From the NCBI RefSeq assembly GCF_948948975.1, contig NZ_CARBVX010000008.1, positions 6,663 to 70,662 on the forward strand: a stretch of DNA of 64,000 nucleotides. The letters run 5' to 3'. The position numbers and the translations under genes are program-made. Below the pieces are notes generated by a model. The model saw only the letters and a list, made by a program, of their open reading frames with translations, did no database searches and was not told the DNA's origin. Origin of the DNA: an uncultured Lactobacillus sp. (lineage in GTDB: Bacteria; Bacillota; Bacilli; Lactobacillales; Lactobacillaceae). Of the stretch, positions 1-7,491 are shown one piece after another; position 1 is the first letter of the stretch; each line of letters starts with the position of its first letter.

Positions 1-653
1 GAGATTTAGACGAAGAAAAAATCCAAAAAGAACTCGCAATCGTTGAAAAAAGTCTTAGTCAAAAAGCCCAAAACTTACATGAACAGAGAGAAAACATTGC
101 TCGCGATCTTGAAGAAAAAATAAAAAAAGAATTAGCTGATCTATATATGGAAAAAGCACGCTTTTCTATTAGAATTAATGAGACTAATTCATTTACAAAA
201 CTTGGAACTGATGAAGTTATCTTTATGATTGCGCCTAATCCTGGTGAAGCTTTGATGCCATTAGTCAAAATAGTATCTGGCGGAGAACAATCACGTTTAA
301 TTTTGGCATTAAAAGCAATCTTTAGTCGTGTGGAACCAGTTGGAACCATGATTTTTGATGAAATTGATACTGGGGTTTCAGGCCGAGTTTCAGCAGCAAT
401 TGGTAAAAAGATGCATGCAATCGGCCAAGAAAAACAAGTTATTACAATTACTCACTCCCCTCAAGTGGCTGCTGCTGGAGATCAACGTTATTCAGTTGTA
501 AAGCAAGTTAAAGATGGAGCTACTTATACTCAAGTAGGTCCTCTTACGCAAGAAGAAGCAATTACTGCAATTGCTCAGATGATGGCAGGCTCTGATGTAA
601 CAGATGCTGCTAAGAGAAATGCAGCTGACTTAATGGAAAGTTTTAAAGAATAA
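1..653 (+). CDS. recN: DNA repair protein RecN, C-terminal part (5' end outside window)
   Basis: RecN is an SMC-like ATPase that acts early in double-strand break repair and recombination. The reading frame is open from base 3 with no start in view, so only about 216 C-terminal residues are present. Visible are the end of the coiled coil (charged Glu/Lys repeats), the ABC signature SGGEQSR, the Walker B segment MIFDEIDTGVSG and a D-loop/H-loop region (ITHSPQVAAAGD), all in the order expected for RecN. The gene ends at a bidirectional hairpin. It lies just upstream of gmk, with a LexA-controlled small gene on the other strand between them. The identification is secure; the N-terminal half cannot be assessed. 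Confidence 0.96.
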   Translation, partial: DLDEEKIQKELAIVEKSLSQKAQNLHEQRENIARDLEEKIKKELADLYMEKARFSIRINETNSFTKLGTDEVIFMIAPNPGEALMPLVKIVSGGEQSRLILALKAIFSRVEPVGTMIFDEIDTGVSGRVSAAIGKKMHAIGQEKQVITITHSPQVAAAGDQRYSVVKQVKDGATYTQVGPLTQEEAITAIAQMMAGSDVTDAAKRNAADLMESFKE

Positions 654-658
654 AATAA

Positions 659-716
659 AAAGGACTTCTCAGTTTAAAGTGAAAATTACATTTGTACTGA
701 AAAGTCCTTTATTTTT
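659..716. terminator. Bidirectional terminator between recN and the convergent small gene
   Basis: AAAGGACTT plus TCAGT (659-673) pair with ACTGA plus AAGTCCTTT (696-710) around a 22-base AT-rich loop. A-rich flanks on the left and T-rich flanks on the right allow termination from both directions. Confidence 0.8.
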
Positions 717-1008
717 ATGCTGTTTCGACGTTAAAAATCTCGTTTAAATCGATTATTCTAATTATATTATTGTCATAGCTATCTAGTACGAAGCGCCCAG
801 CAGAAGTTCTTTTTATTAGCTGACCAATCTCAGTGCATCCATTTTGATAGGTCAGTAATATATATTCTTTATGAAAAAGTGCATGCTCTAAAATTCTAAT
901 AATTTTACTTGGATCTTGTGCAAAAGTAGTAAGCTTATTAATATTATAATTAAAGAAGTAATTATAAATTTGTTTACTATAATTATTAAGCGACTTTAAT
1001 AAATTCAT
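715..1008 (-). CDS. Small YolD-like protein, probably SOS-induced
   Basis: This is a 97-residue protein of unproven function. The N-terminal half (1-40) is polar and Asn/Tyr-rich. The C-terminal half (about 41-95) has the pattern I recall for YolD-like proteins: a helix, then ILLTYQNG, a GQLIKR strand, a hydrophobic strand ending VLDSYD, and a final IIDLNEIFNVE. This resembles the YolD pattern of ITYY-NG, G-I-and DI-I. No membrane segment or signal peptide is visible. The ATG follows GAGGAATGAG. Upstream lies a near-consensus promoter overlapped by two LexA-type operators, so DNA damage probably controls it. YolD genes often accompany Y-family polymerases, but none is in this window. The YolD assignment is tentative; the gene itself is well supported. 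Confidence 0.75.
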   Translation of the reverse strand: MNLLKSLNNYSKQIYNYFFNYNINKLTTFAQDPSKIIRILEHALFHKEYILLTYQNGCTEIGQLIKRTSAGRFVLDSYDNNIIRIIDLNEIFNVETA

Positions 1009-1029
1009 ATCTCATTCCTCTATACATCC

Positions 1030-1043
1030 CGAACTTGCGTTTG
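1030..1043 (-). promoter_or_regulatory. LexA (SOS) operator, downstream box
   Basis: CGAACTTGCGTTTG matches the Gram-positive LexA consensus CGAACRNRYGTTYG at 13 of 14 positions. It lies just downstream of the -10 element, around the expected transcription start. It is 28 bases (start to start) from the first box, a little under three helical turns. Confidence 0.72.
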
Positions 1044-1051
1044 CACTATGT

Positions 1052-1080
1052 ATTATACGAACAAATGTTTTTGATTGCAA
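1052..1080 (-). promoter_or_regulatory. Promoter of the YolD-like gene
   Basis: On the minus strand, TTGCAA (1080-1075) and TATAAT (1057-1052) are separated by 17 bases. This is one of the best sigma-A matches in the window. Both LexA-like boxes overlap or flank it. Confidence 0.8.
1058..1071 (-). promoter_or_regulatory. LexA (SOS) operator, spacer box
   Basis: CGAACAAATGTTTT matches the Gram-positive LexA consensus CGAACRNRYGTTYG at 13 of 14 positions. It sits exactly between the -35 and -10 of the minus-strand promoter, so a bound repressor would exclude RNA polymerase. Confidence 0.72.
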
Positions 1081-1108
1081 GTGGAATTTATATCTCTTTG
1101 CGAAACTC

Positions 1109-1138
1109 TTGAAATTACTCGTTTTTTAGTGCAATATA
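1109..1138 (+). promoter_or_regulatory. Possible gmk promoter
   Basis: TTGAAA (1109-1114), an 18-base spacer and AATATA (1133-1138) preceded by an extended TG (1130-1131). The -10 is imperfect. A TATAAT at 1149-1154 is a better hexamer but would start transcription inside the ribosome binding site. Confidence 0.3.
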
Positions 1139-1168
1139 TTCTTGTTACTATAATTTTTAGGAGCGAAA

Positions 1169-1783
1169 ATGGCACATCAAGGTTTATTATTAGTTTTATC
1201 TGGTCCTTCTGGCGTTGGTAAGGGGACCGTTAAAAGTGCAATGGTGAAGCAAAAAGCTTTTTCATTTGAATATTCTGTTTCAATGACTACTCGTAAGCCT
1301 CGTCCAGGCGAAGTTAATGGGAAGGATTATTATTTTGTTTCAGAGGATCGTTTTCAAGAAGCAATTAAAGGTAACGAGCTTTTGGAATATAATGAATACG
1401 TAGGCAACCATTATGGTACTCCACTTGCACCAGTGCAAAAGATGCTCAATGAAGGTAAAGATGTTTTACTTGAAATTGATGTCAATGGAGCAAAACAGGT
1501 TCGCAAGTTAATGCCAGATGGTGTCTTTATCTTTTTGACACCACCAGATTTGCACGAATTAAAACATCGAATTGTTAATCGCGGAACTGATTCTGACAAG
1601 GTAATTGCTATGAGAATGGAACAGGCACGTAAAGAAATTTTAATGATGGAAGATTATGATTATGCTGTAGTTAACGATACTGTTGCTAATGCTGTTGATC
1701 ATATTAAGTCTATTGTTGAAGCTGAACACGTGCGTGTGCCGCGAGTAATTAATGATTATAGAAATATGGTTAAGGAGGATTAA
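1169..1783 (+). CDS. gmk: Guanylate kinase
   Basis: Phosphorylates GMP (and dGMP) to GDP with ATP in the cytoplasm, feeding GTP synthesis and recycling cyclic-di-GMP and (p)ppGpp-related nucleotides. The 204-residue length is typical. The P-loop GPSGVGKGT spans residues 12-20. The GMP-binding region follows with TTRKPRPGEVNGKDYYFV and the LLEYNEYVGNHYGTP block, and then LLEIDVNGAKQV. The ATG sits 6 bases after GGAG in TAGGAGCG. It is the first gene of a long run (gmk-rpoZ-priA-fmt-rsmB), with rpoZ starting 3 bases after its stop, so these two are translationally close. Confidence 0.97.
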   Translation: MAHQGLLLVLSGPSGVGKGTVKSAMVKQKAFSFEYSVSMTTRKPRPGEVNGKDYYFVSEDRFQEAIKGNELLEYNEYVGNHYGTPLAPVQKMLNEGKDVLLEIDVNGAKQVRKLMPDGVFIFLTPPDLHELKHRIVNRGTDSDKVIAMRMEQARKEILMMEDYDYAVVNDTVANAVDHIKSIVEAEHVRVPRVINDYRNMVKED

Positions 1784-1786
1784 CAG

Positions 1787-2005
1787 ATGAAAATTACATA
1801 CCCATCTATTGATAAATTGCTGTCTCGAGTAAATTCTCGTTATTCTCTTTCAGTTTTAGCTGCTAAAAGAGCTCATGAGATTCAAGCAGGCGCTCCATTA
1901 GCTTTAAAACACTATAAGTCTGATAAAGCAGTGGGCGAAGCGCTTGAAGAAATTGCTGCTGGTAAAGTTACAATTGATCCTGAGCATCGTGAAGATATTG
2001 GCTAA
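1787..2005 (+). CDS. rpoZ: DNA-directed RNA polymerase omega subunit
   Basis: A 72-residue omega subunit that supports folding and assembly of beta-prime in RNA polymerase. Its short Firmicute form shows the hallmark region [19 protein letters not shown] (residues 17-35) and the downstream [17 protein letters not shown] helix. A strong AAGGAGG inside the end of gmk provides the ribosome binding site. An intrinsic terminator follows directly, so gmk and rpoZ may be made in excess over priA and later genes. No coaBC gene follows it, unlike in Bacillus. Confidence 0.94.
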   Translation: MKITYPSIDKLLSRVNSRYSLSVLAAKRAHEIQAGAPLALKHYKSDKAVGEALEEIAAGKVTIDPEHREDIG

Positions 2006-2013
2006 AATCTTTT

Positions 2014-2042
2014 CCTTCATTGTTAATCAATGAAGGTTTTTT
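2014..2042 (+). terminator. Terminator between rpoZ and priA
   Basis: Perfect 9-bp stem CCTTCATTG / CAATGAAGG (2014-2022, 2028-2036) with loop TTAAT and a six-T tail. It lies only 18 bases before the priA start, so it probably acts as a partial terminator inside the operon. Confidence 0.85.
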
Positions 2043-2059
2043 AGTAGGTGATAAGATAA

Positions 2060-4456
2060 ATGATTGCGCAAGTTATTGTAGATGTAGCTGCTAAACAAAC
2101 TGATCGAGTGTTTGAATATCATATTCCAAAGGAATTAACTGATGTAGCTGTTGGATCAAGAGTGGTCGTTCCTTTTGGTCGACGAAAAGTACAAGGATTT
2201 GTAGTCGGAATCAGTGAAACAACTTCTTATACAGGAAAATTAAAAGATTTGCTTGTTGTAATTGATGAATTGCCGCCACTTACGCCAGAATTAATTGCTC
2301 TCTCTAAAACTTTAGCTGATAAAATTTTTTCATATCGGATTACAATTCTTCAGTCAATGTTACCACGCGTGATGAAGGCGAATTATCGGAAAATTCTAGT
2401 TCCCCTTACAGATGAAATTAAAGAAAATAATCTTTTTAAAGGTGAGCCGCTTGATTTAAATGAAGTTTCTGATCTTAAGACAATTGTAAAAATTAAAAAG
2501 CTTATAAAAAATAATCAAGCTAAGATCGAATATTTAGTTGAAAATAAAGCTAAGAAGAAGCAAGTAGCTATATATCTTTTGACTAAAACTAGGACAGAAT
2601 ATCAAGAGATTTTGAAAGGAATAAGAACAACAGCAAAAAATCAGCGAGCATTGCTTAATAATATCGTTGAAAAATATAGCGAATATCCAAAATTGGGTTC
2701 AAATATTGAATCTGAACTGGGAATCTCAAGTTCTACGTTACGATCAGCCGAAAAAAAGGGATGGCTTTTAAGAAAAGAGCAGGAGATTTATCGCGATCCA
2801 TTAAAAGATTTTGAATCTAATACTGGTAAGCATTCAGTTAAATTAAATTCAGAACAATTAGACGCCTTAAATTCAATTGGGACTAGTATTAAGGAAAAAG
2901 AGGCTAAGACTTTTCTTCTTGAGGGAATTACTGGGAGTGGTAAAACTGAGGTGTATCTTCACGCTATCAGTATGGCTCTTGAGCAGAAGCGAAATGCATT
3001 GATGCTTGTTCCAGAGATTTCCCTAACTCCTCAAATGGTTAAACAAGTGAAGGAGCGTTTTGGAGATAATGTTGCTGTTTTACATAGTGGTTTATCTGAA
3101 GGTGAAAAGTATGATGAATGGCGACGAATTAGACGGGGAGAAGCTCAAGTTGTAGTAGGAGCTAGAAGTGCAATTTTTGCCCCTTTAAAAAATATTGGTT
3201 TAATAGTAATTGATGAAGAACATGAGTCTTCCTATAAGCAAAATGATACTCCTCGCTACCATGCACGTGATGTGGCTTTGCTGAGAAGTAAGTTTCACAA
3301 TTGCCCAGTCGTTTTAGGAAGTGCAACGCCTTCTTTAGCAAGCCGGGCGCGGGCTCAAAAAGGAAGATATAAATTATTACGTCTAACTAAACGTGCTAAC
3401 CAAAAGTCACTACCTAAAGTGAACCTGATAGACCTAAAAACTGTTGAATTTGCTGGTGGACAGTTTGACTTATCAATTCCCTTAGTAGATGCAATTAAAG
3501 AAAAAATAGCTAAAAAAGAACAGGTTATTTTACTTCTTAATCGTCGTGGCTTTGCTAGTTTTATGCTTTGTCGAAATTGTGGCTTTGTTTTAAAATGTCC
3601 AAATTGTGATATCTCGTTAACTTTGCATAAAGATACTGGACAGATGCAATGTCATTACTGCGGCCATAAGGAGCCAATTCCAAGAAAATGTCCAAATTGT
3701 CAGAGTAAAAAAATAAGATTTTTAGGTACAGGAACGCAAAAAGTTCAAGAAGAACTGGAAACTTTACTTCCTGATGCTAAAATCTTAAGAATGGATGTTG
3801 ATACTACTAGACGTAAAGGAAGTTATAAGAAAATTCTTGATAGTTTTGGTAATCATCAAGCCGATATTCTATTAGGAACACAAATGATTGCTAAGGGATT
3901 AGATTTTCCAAATGTTACTTTGGTGGGAGTAATTAACGCTGACACAGCCTTATCTCTTCCAGATTTTAATTCTTCAGAAAAAACATTTGATTTACTGACC
4001 CAAGTAGCTGGGAGAGCTGGAAGAGCCGAAAAAGCTGGTAGAGTTATGATCCAAACTTATAATCCGGAAAATTATGCAATAAAACTAGCGCAAAATCAGG
4101 ATTATGAGGGTTTTTATCAAAAAGAAATGCAGGTTAGATTTCAGGGAAACTATCCACCATTTTTTTATACTACCTTAATTACTGTTGCATCAAAAAATGA
4201 ACAGTCAGCTGCTAAAGAAGCATTCGTAATAAAAAGAAAATTAATGCGCGAGTTACATGCTCCAACTATTATTTTGGGGCCAACGCCAAGTAGTGTAGCC
4301 AAAATTAAAAATCAATATTATTACCAAATCTTGGTAAAATATAAATATGAGCCTAAGTTGCATGATCTGCTTCATCAAATTCAAGATGATGCGCAATTAG
4401 CACAGAAACGTGGTTTAAATATATACATTGATAATGAACCAGAGAGAATAATGTAA
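2060..4456 (+). CDS. priA: Primosomal replication protein N' (PriA helicase)
   Basis: A 3'-5' superfamily 2 DNA helicase that binds stalled forks and D-loops and reloads the replisome. At 798 residues it matches Gram-positive PriA. The N-terminal 3'-DNA-binding domain is followed by a winged-helix region. Walker A (GITGSGKTEVY) lies near 288-298 and the DEEH box near 385. A zinc-binding module of paired CxxC motifs (CRNC, CPNC, CHYC, CPNC) occupies about 505-555. A helicase motif VI region QVAGRAGRAEKAGRV follows. The ATG lies after GTAGGTGAT. fmt starts 20 bases downstream. Confidence 0.97.
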   Translation: MIAQVIVDVAAKQTDRVFEYHIPKELTDVAVGSRVVVPFGRRKVQGFVVGISETTSYTGKLKDLLVVIDELPPLTPELIALSKTLADKIFSYRITILQSMLPRVMKANYRKILVPLTDEIKENNLFKGEPLDLNEVSDLKTIVKIKKLIKNNQAKIEYLVENKAKKKQVAIYLLTKTRTEYQEILKGIRTTAKNQRALLNNIVEKYSEYPKLGSNIESELGISSSTLRSAEKKGWLLRKEQEIYRDPLKDFESNTGKHSVKLNSEQLDALNSIGTSIKEKEAKTFLLEGITGSGKTEVYLHAISMALEQKRNALMLVPEISLTPQMVKQVKERFGDNVAVLHSGLSEGEKYDEWRRIRRGEAQVVVGARSAIFAPLKNIGLIVIDEEHESSYKQNDTPRYHARDVALLRSKFHNCPVVLGSATPSLASRARAQKGRYKLLRLTKRANQKSLPKVNLIDLKTVEFAGGQFDLSIPLVDAIKEKIAKKEQVILLLNRRGFASFMLCRNCGFVLKCPNCDISLTLHKDTGQMQCHYCGHKEPIPRKCPNCQSKKIRFLGTGTQKVQEELETLLPDAKILRMDVDTTRRKGSYKKILDSFGNHQADILLGTQMIAKGLDFPNVTLVGVINADTALSLPDFNSSEKTFDLLTQVAGRAGRAEKAGRVMIQTYNPENYAIKLAQNQDYEGFYQKEMQVRFQGNYPPFFYTTLITVASKNEQSAAKEAFVIKRKLMRELHAPTIILGPTPSSVAKIKNQYYYQILVKYKYEPKLHDLLHQIQDDAQLAQKRGLNIYIDNEPERIM

Positions 4457-4476
4457 GTTAGAAAGAAGTTGAATCT

Positions 4477-5421
4477 ATGTCATCAGTTATTTTTTTAGGA
4501 ACCCCAAATTTTGGTAGTGTAGTTCTCCAGGGATTGATTGATCAAGGATATGAAATTAAAGCAGTCGTTACTCAACCTGACAAGCGAGTTGGGCGTAAAC
4601 AAGTAGTGCATCAATCTGCTGTTAAGGAAACAGCGTTGAAACATAATCTTCAAGTTTATCAACCTGCTAAATTGTCAGGATCAGAAGAACTTACAGAATT
4701 AATGAAAATTGAACCGGATTTTATTATTACCGCTGCGTATGGGCAATTTTTGCCAACGAAGTTTTTGAAGTCAGCTAAAATAGCTCCAGTTAATGTTCAT
4801 GGTTCTCTCCTTCCTAAGTATCGTGGTGGTGCGCCAATTCAATATTCTGTTTTAAATGGGGATAAAGAGACTGGTATTACCATTATGGAGATGGTGAAAA
4901 AAATGGATGCAGGAGATATTTTTGCCCAAAAAGCTTTGCCAATTACAGATGAAGATACAAGTGGCACTTTATTTGATAAGTTAAGTATTTTGGGAAGAGA
5001 TCTTCTCCTAGAAACTTTACCTAAGTTTATCAACGGTACAATTACTCGGACTGCTCAGGATGAGGATAAGGTTGTCTTTTCCCCTAACATCTCTAAAGAC
5101 CAAGAAAAGATAAATCTATCTATGACAGCTAAAGAAGCTAATAATCTAATTCGTGCCCTTAATCCTGATCCAGGCGCTTATTTGATGCTTGATGGGAAGA
5201 GATTCAAAGTTTGGAAAGCAAAACCATTGACTGAAAAGACTAGTTTTCCAGCTGGAACTTTAGTTACTAATAAAAAGAAATTCGTAATTAGTATGGCTGA
5301 TGGCAGTCAATTAGAATTGCTTGAAGTTCAGCCAACTGGTAAGAAGAAAATGAATATTAAAGATTATCTCAATGGTCAAGGTAGTCATTTTACAATTGGA
5401 GATAAGATAATTGATGAGTAA
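4477..5421 (+). CDS. fmt: Methionyl-tRNA formyltransferase
   Basis: Transfers a formyl group from 10-formyltetrahydrofolate to the methionine on initiator tRNA. The 314 residues show the N-terminal GTPNFGSVVL motif, the catalytic block NVHGSLLPKYRGGAPI (about 106-121, with Asn106 and His108) and MDAGDIF, followed by the C-terminal OB-like tRNA-binding domain (about 205-310). No def gene is seen beside it, although fmt often pairs with def. Its last 8 bases overlap the start of rsmB, which suggests coupled translation. Confidence 0.97.
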   Translation: MSSVIFLGTPNFGSVVLQGLIDQGYEIKAVVTQPDKRVGRKQVVHQSAVKETALKHNLQVYQPAKLSGSEELTELMKIEPDFIITAAYGQFLPTKFLKSAKIAPVNVHGSLLPKYRGGAPIQYSVLNGDKETGITIMEMVKKMDAGDIFAQKALPITDEDTSGTLFDKLSILGRDLLLETLPKFINGTITRTAQDEDKVVFSPNISKDQEKINLSMTAKEANNLIRALNPDPGAYLMLDGKRFKVWKAKPLTEKTSFPAGTLVTNKKKFVISMADGSQLELLEVQPTGKKKMNIKDYLNGQGSHFTIGDKIIDE

Positions 5422-6730
5422 TGCAAGAACGGTTGCTTTAGAGACTTTGATCAAAGTTTTTAATCAAAAAAGCTATTCTAATATTGCTTTAAACAATGAA
5501 CTAACAAAACATGATTTAAAGCCAGCTGATAAGGCCTTAGCTACTAGAATTGTATATGGTACAATTCAATATAAAATATTTTTAGAGTATCAATTAAAGC
5601 CGTTAATTAAAACAAAACTACGCGACAGTTTTTTAAAACCGCTTCTTTTAATGTCAGCTTACCAGTACTTTTTCTTAGAGAAAGTACCAGCAAATGCGAT
5701 TTTTGATGAGGCAAACAAGCTTGCTAAAAAATATAGTAAGAGAAATAGTGGGAGTTATAAGCTGGTTAACGGAATTTTGCGTGCTTTAGAGCGTCAAGGT
5801 AAAATTTTGCCACCAACTAATGATATAGTTGAATATTTAAGTATTAAAGAGAGCTTCCCTAAATGGTTAGTAGAATATTTATTAGATCATTTTGGTGAAG
5901 ATAAAACAAAAGAAATTTTAGTACGAAGTAATCAGCCTGCTGCTAACTCAATTAGAATGACTACAAAAGAGTCAGACTTTGGAGAAATCAAAGAAGAGTT
6001 AAAAAAAGATACTTTTAATTTTGAAGAATCCAGTTTAACTCCGCATAATTTAAATCTTAATAAAGGTGGAGTAGCGCAAACAGATCTATTTAAAAATGGA
6101 AAAATTACTATTCAAGATGCTGCTGCGTCGCTTGCTGTAGATGCGTTTGATTTTAAGGGTAATGAACAAGTATTAGATGCATGCAGTGCTCCTGGTGGTA
6201 AGACTGCTCAAATCGCTGAAAACCTAACAACAGGCAGTGTAGTTGCTTTAGATATCCATGAGAATAAACTAAAGCTTGTAAGAAATGCAGCTGAGCGTCT
6301 TCACGTTAGTGATAAAGTAAAGACAAAGGCTTTAGATGCACGAAAGGCGAAAGAATATTTTAATCAAGGACAATTTGATAAAATTTTAGTAGATGCGCCT
6401 TGCTCTGGTTTAGGTTTAATTAGACGAAAGCCGGAGATTAGATATGAAAAATCATTAAATGATATTAAAAATTTAGCAAAAATTCAGTTAGCTATTTTGG
6501 AAAGCGTGAGTGGACTTTTAGCTAAGGGAGGCGAATTGGTTTACTCAACTTGTACCATCAGCTATGAAGAAGATGAAGGAGTAGTTAAGCAATTTCTAAA
6601 ATTGCATCCCGATTTTGAGTTGATACCAGTTCAAGTAGGAAAGCTTCCTAAGCAAGAAATGGTACGTATTTTTCCAAGTAGTGACGGCAGTGACGGATTT
6701 TTTATTGCAAAATTAAAAAAACGAGGGTAA
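5414..6730 (+). CDS. rsmB: 16S rRNA (cytosine-967-C5)-methyltransferase RsmB
   Basis: SAM-dependent m5C methyltransferase for 16S rRNA position 967. An N-terminal NusB-like RNA-binding domain (about 1-135) precedes the Rossmann methyltransferase domain. Motif I is DACSAPGGKTAQIAE (about 255-269). The two catalytic cysteines lie in VDAPCSG (Cys near 329) and YSTCT (Cys near 379). An upstream TTG at 5411 is adjacent; I chose the ATG at 5414, which overlaps the fmt stop by 8 bases. GGAG at 5398-5401 would serve either start. The gene lies between fmt and the phosphatase gene, as in Bacillus. Confidence 0.95.
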   Translation: MSNARTVALETLIKVFNQKSYSNIALNNELTKHDLKPADKALATRIVYGTIQYKIFLEYQLKPLIKTKLRDSFLKPLLLMSAYQYFFLEKVPANAIFDEANKLAKKYSKRNSGSYKLVNGILRALERQGKILPPTNDIVEYLSIKESFPKWLVEYLLDHFGEDKTKEILVRSNQPAANSIRMTTKESDFGEIKEELKKDTFNFEESSLTPHNLNLNKGGVAQTDLFKNGKITIQDAAASLAVDAFDFKGNEQVLDACSAPGGKTAQIAENLTTGSVVALDIHENKLKLVRNAAERLHVSDKVKTKALDARKAKEYFNQGQFDKILVDAPCSGLGLIRRKPEIRYEKSLNDIKNLAKIQLAILESVSGLLAKGGELVYSTCTISYEEDEGVVKQFLKLHPDFELIPVQVGKLPKQEMVRIFPSSDGSDGFFIAKLKKRG

Positions 6731-6736
6731 ATAATT

Positions 6737-7489
6737 TTGATTAAAACAGCATTTGCTTCAAGTATTGGTAGAGTCCGAGAAACTAATCAGGACTTTGTAA
6801 AGGTATTTAAAAATCAAAATAATATTATTATGGGGATCGTTTGTGACGGTATGGGTGGCCACCAAGGAGGAGATGTTGCCTCAACGATGGCAGTTAGTCA
6901 TTTAGGTCATAATTTTGAAAAGACCGATTTTACCGATCCGGACTTAGCTCAAAAATGGTTAACTGTACAATTAAGATTAGAAAATGAAACCATCTTAAAT
7001 ACAGCCGATCGTTTTTCTGATCTAAATGGAATGGGCACCACAATAGTTTTAGCAATTGCCTTTACTGAAAAGATCTTAATTGCCCATCTGGGTGACTCAC
7101 GTTGTTATCTCTATGGGGGTAATGAATTTAAGCAAATTACTGAGGATCATTCTTTAGTTCATGAATTAGTTAAAATGGGTCAAATTACTGAGCAACAGGC
7201 TCGAAATCATCCTCAAAAAAATATTATTACTGAAACTTTAGGAGTCTCAAGTACTGTAAACCCAGAATTTGATATTCTTGAAGTTCATGCTGGTGATATT
7301 TTTCTGCTTTGTACCGATGGATTAACAAATTCGTTAACTGATCCTCAAATTCAACAAATCCTTGCCACTAAAAATTTAAGTTTAAAAGAGCGTTGTAATA
7401 AACTTATTAATGAAGCTAATCGTTTAGGTGGTGGAGATAATATTACTGTTTGTTTGCTTGCCTATGTAGAAAAGGATGGTGACAAATAG
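6737..7489 (+). CDS. stp: PP2C-type serine/threonine phosphatase Stp (PrpC)
   Basis: Metal-dependent PPM phosphatase that reverses phosphorylation by the PASTA kinase encoded immediately downstream. It has 250 residues, typical for the family. The metal-binding motifs are visible: RETNQD near the N-terminus, CDGMGGHQGGD (Asp37, Gly38), LGDSRCYLY, LLCTDGLTNSL and GGGDNIT near the C-terminus. The start is TTG at 6737, after GAGGG at the end of rsmB. The kinase ATG follows 2 bases after its stop, so kinase and phosphatase are made together. Confidence 0.95.
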   Translation: MIKTAFASSIGRVRETNQDFVKVFKNQNNIIMGIVCDGMGGHQGGDVASTMAVSHLGHNFEKTDFTDPDLAQKWLTVQLRLENETILNTADRFSDLNGMGTTIVLAIAFTEKILIAHLGDSRCYLYGGNEFKQITEDHSLVHELVKMGQITEQQARNHPQKNIITETLGVSSTVNPEFDILEVHAGDIFLLCTDGLTNSLTDPQIQQILATKNLSLKERCNKLINEANRLGGGDNITVCLLAYVEKDGDK

Positions 7490-7491
7490 CA

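Noticed and set aside
1149..1154. Perfect TATAAT just before gmk
   Set aside because: Transcription would start in the ribosome binding site and there is no matching -35.
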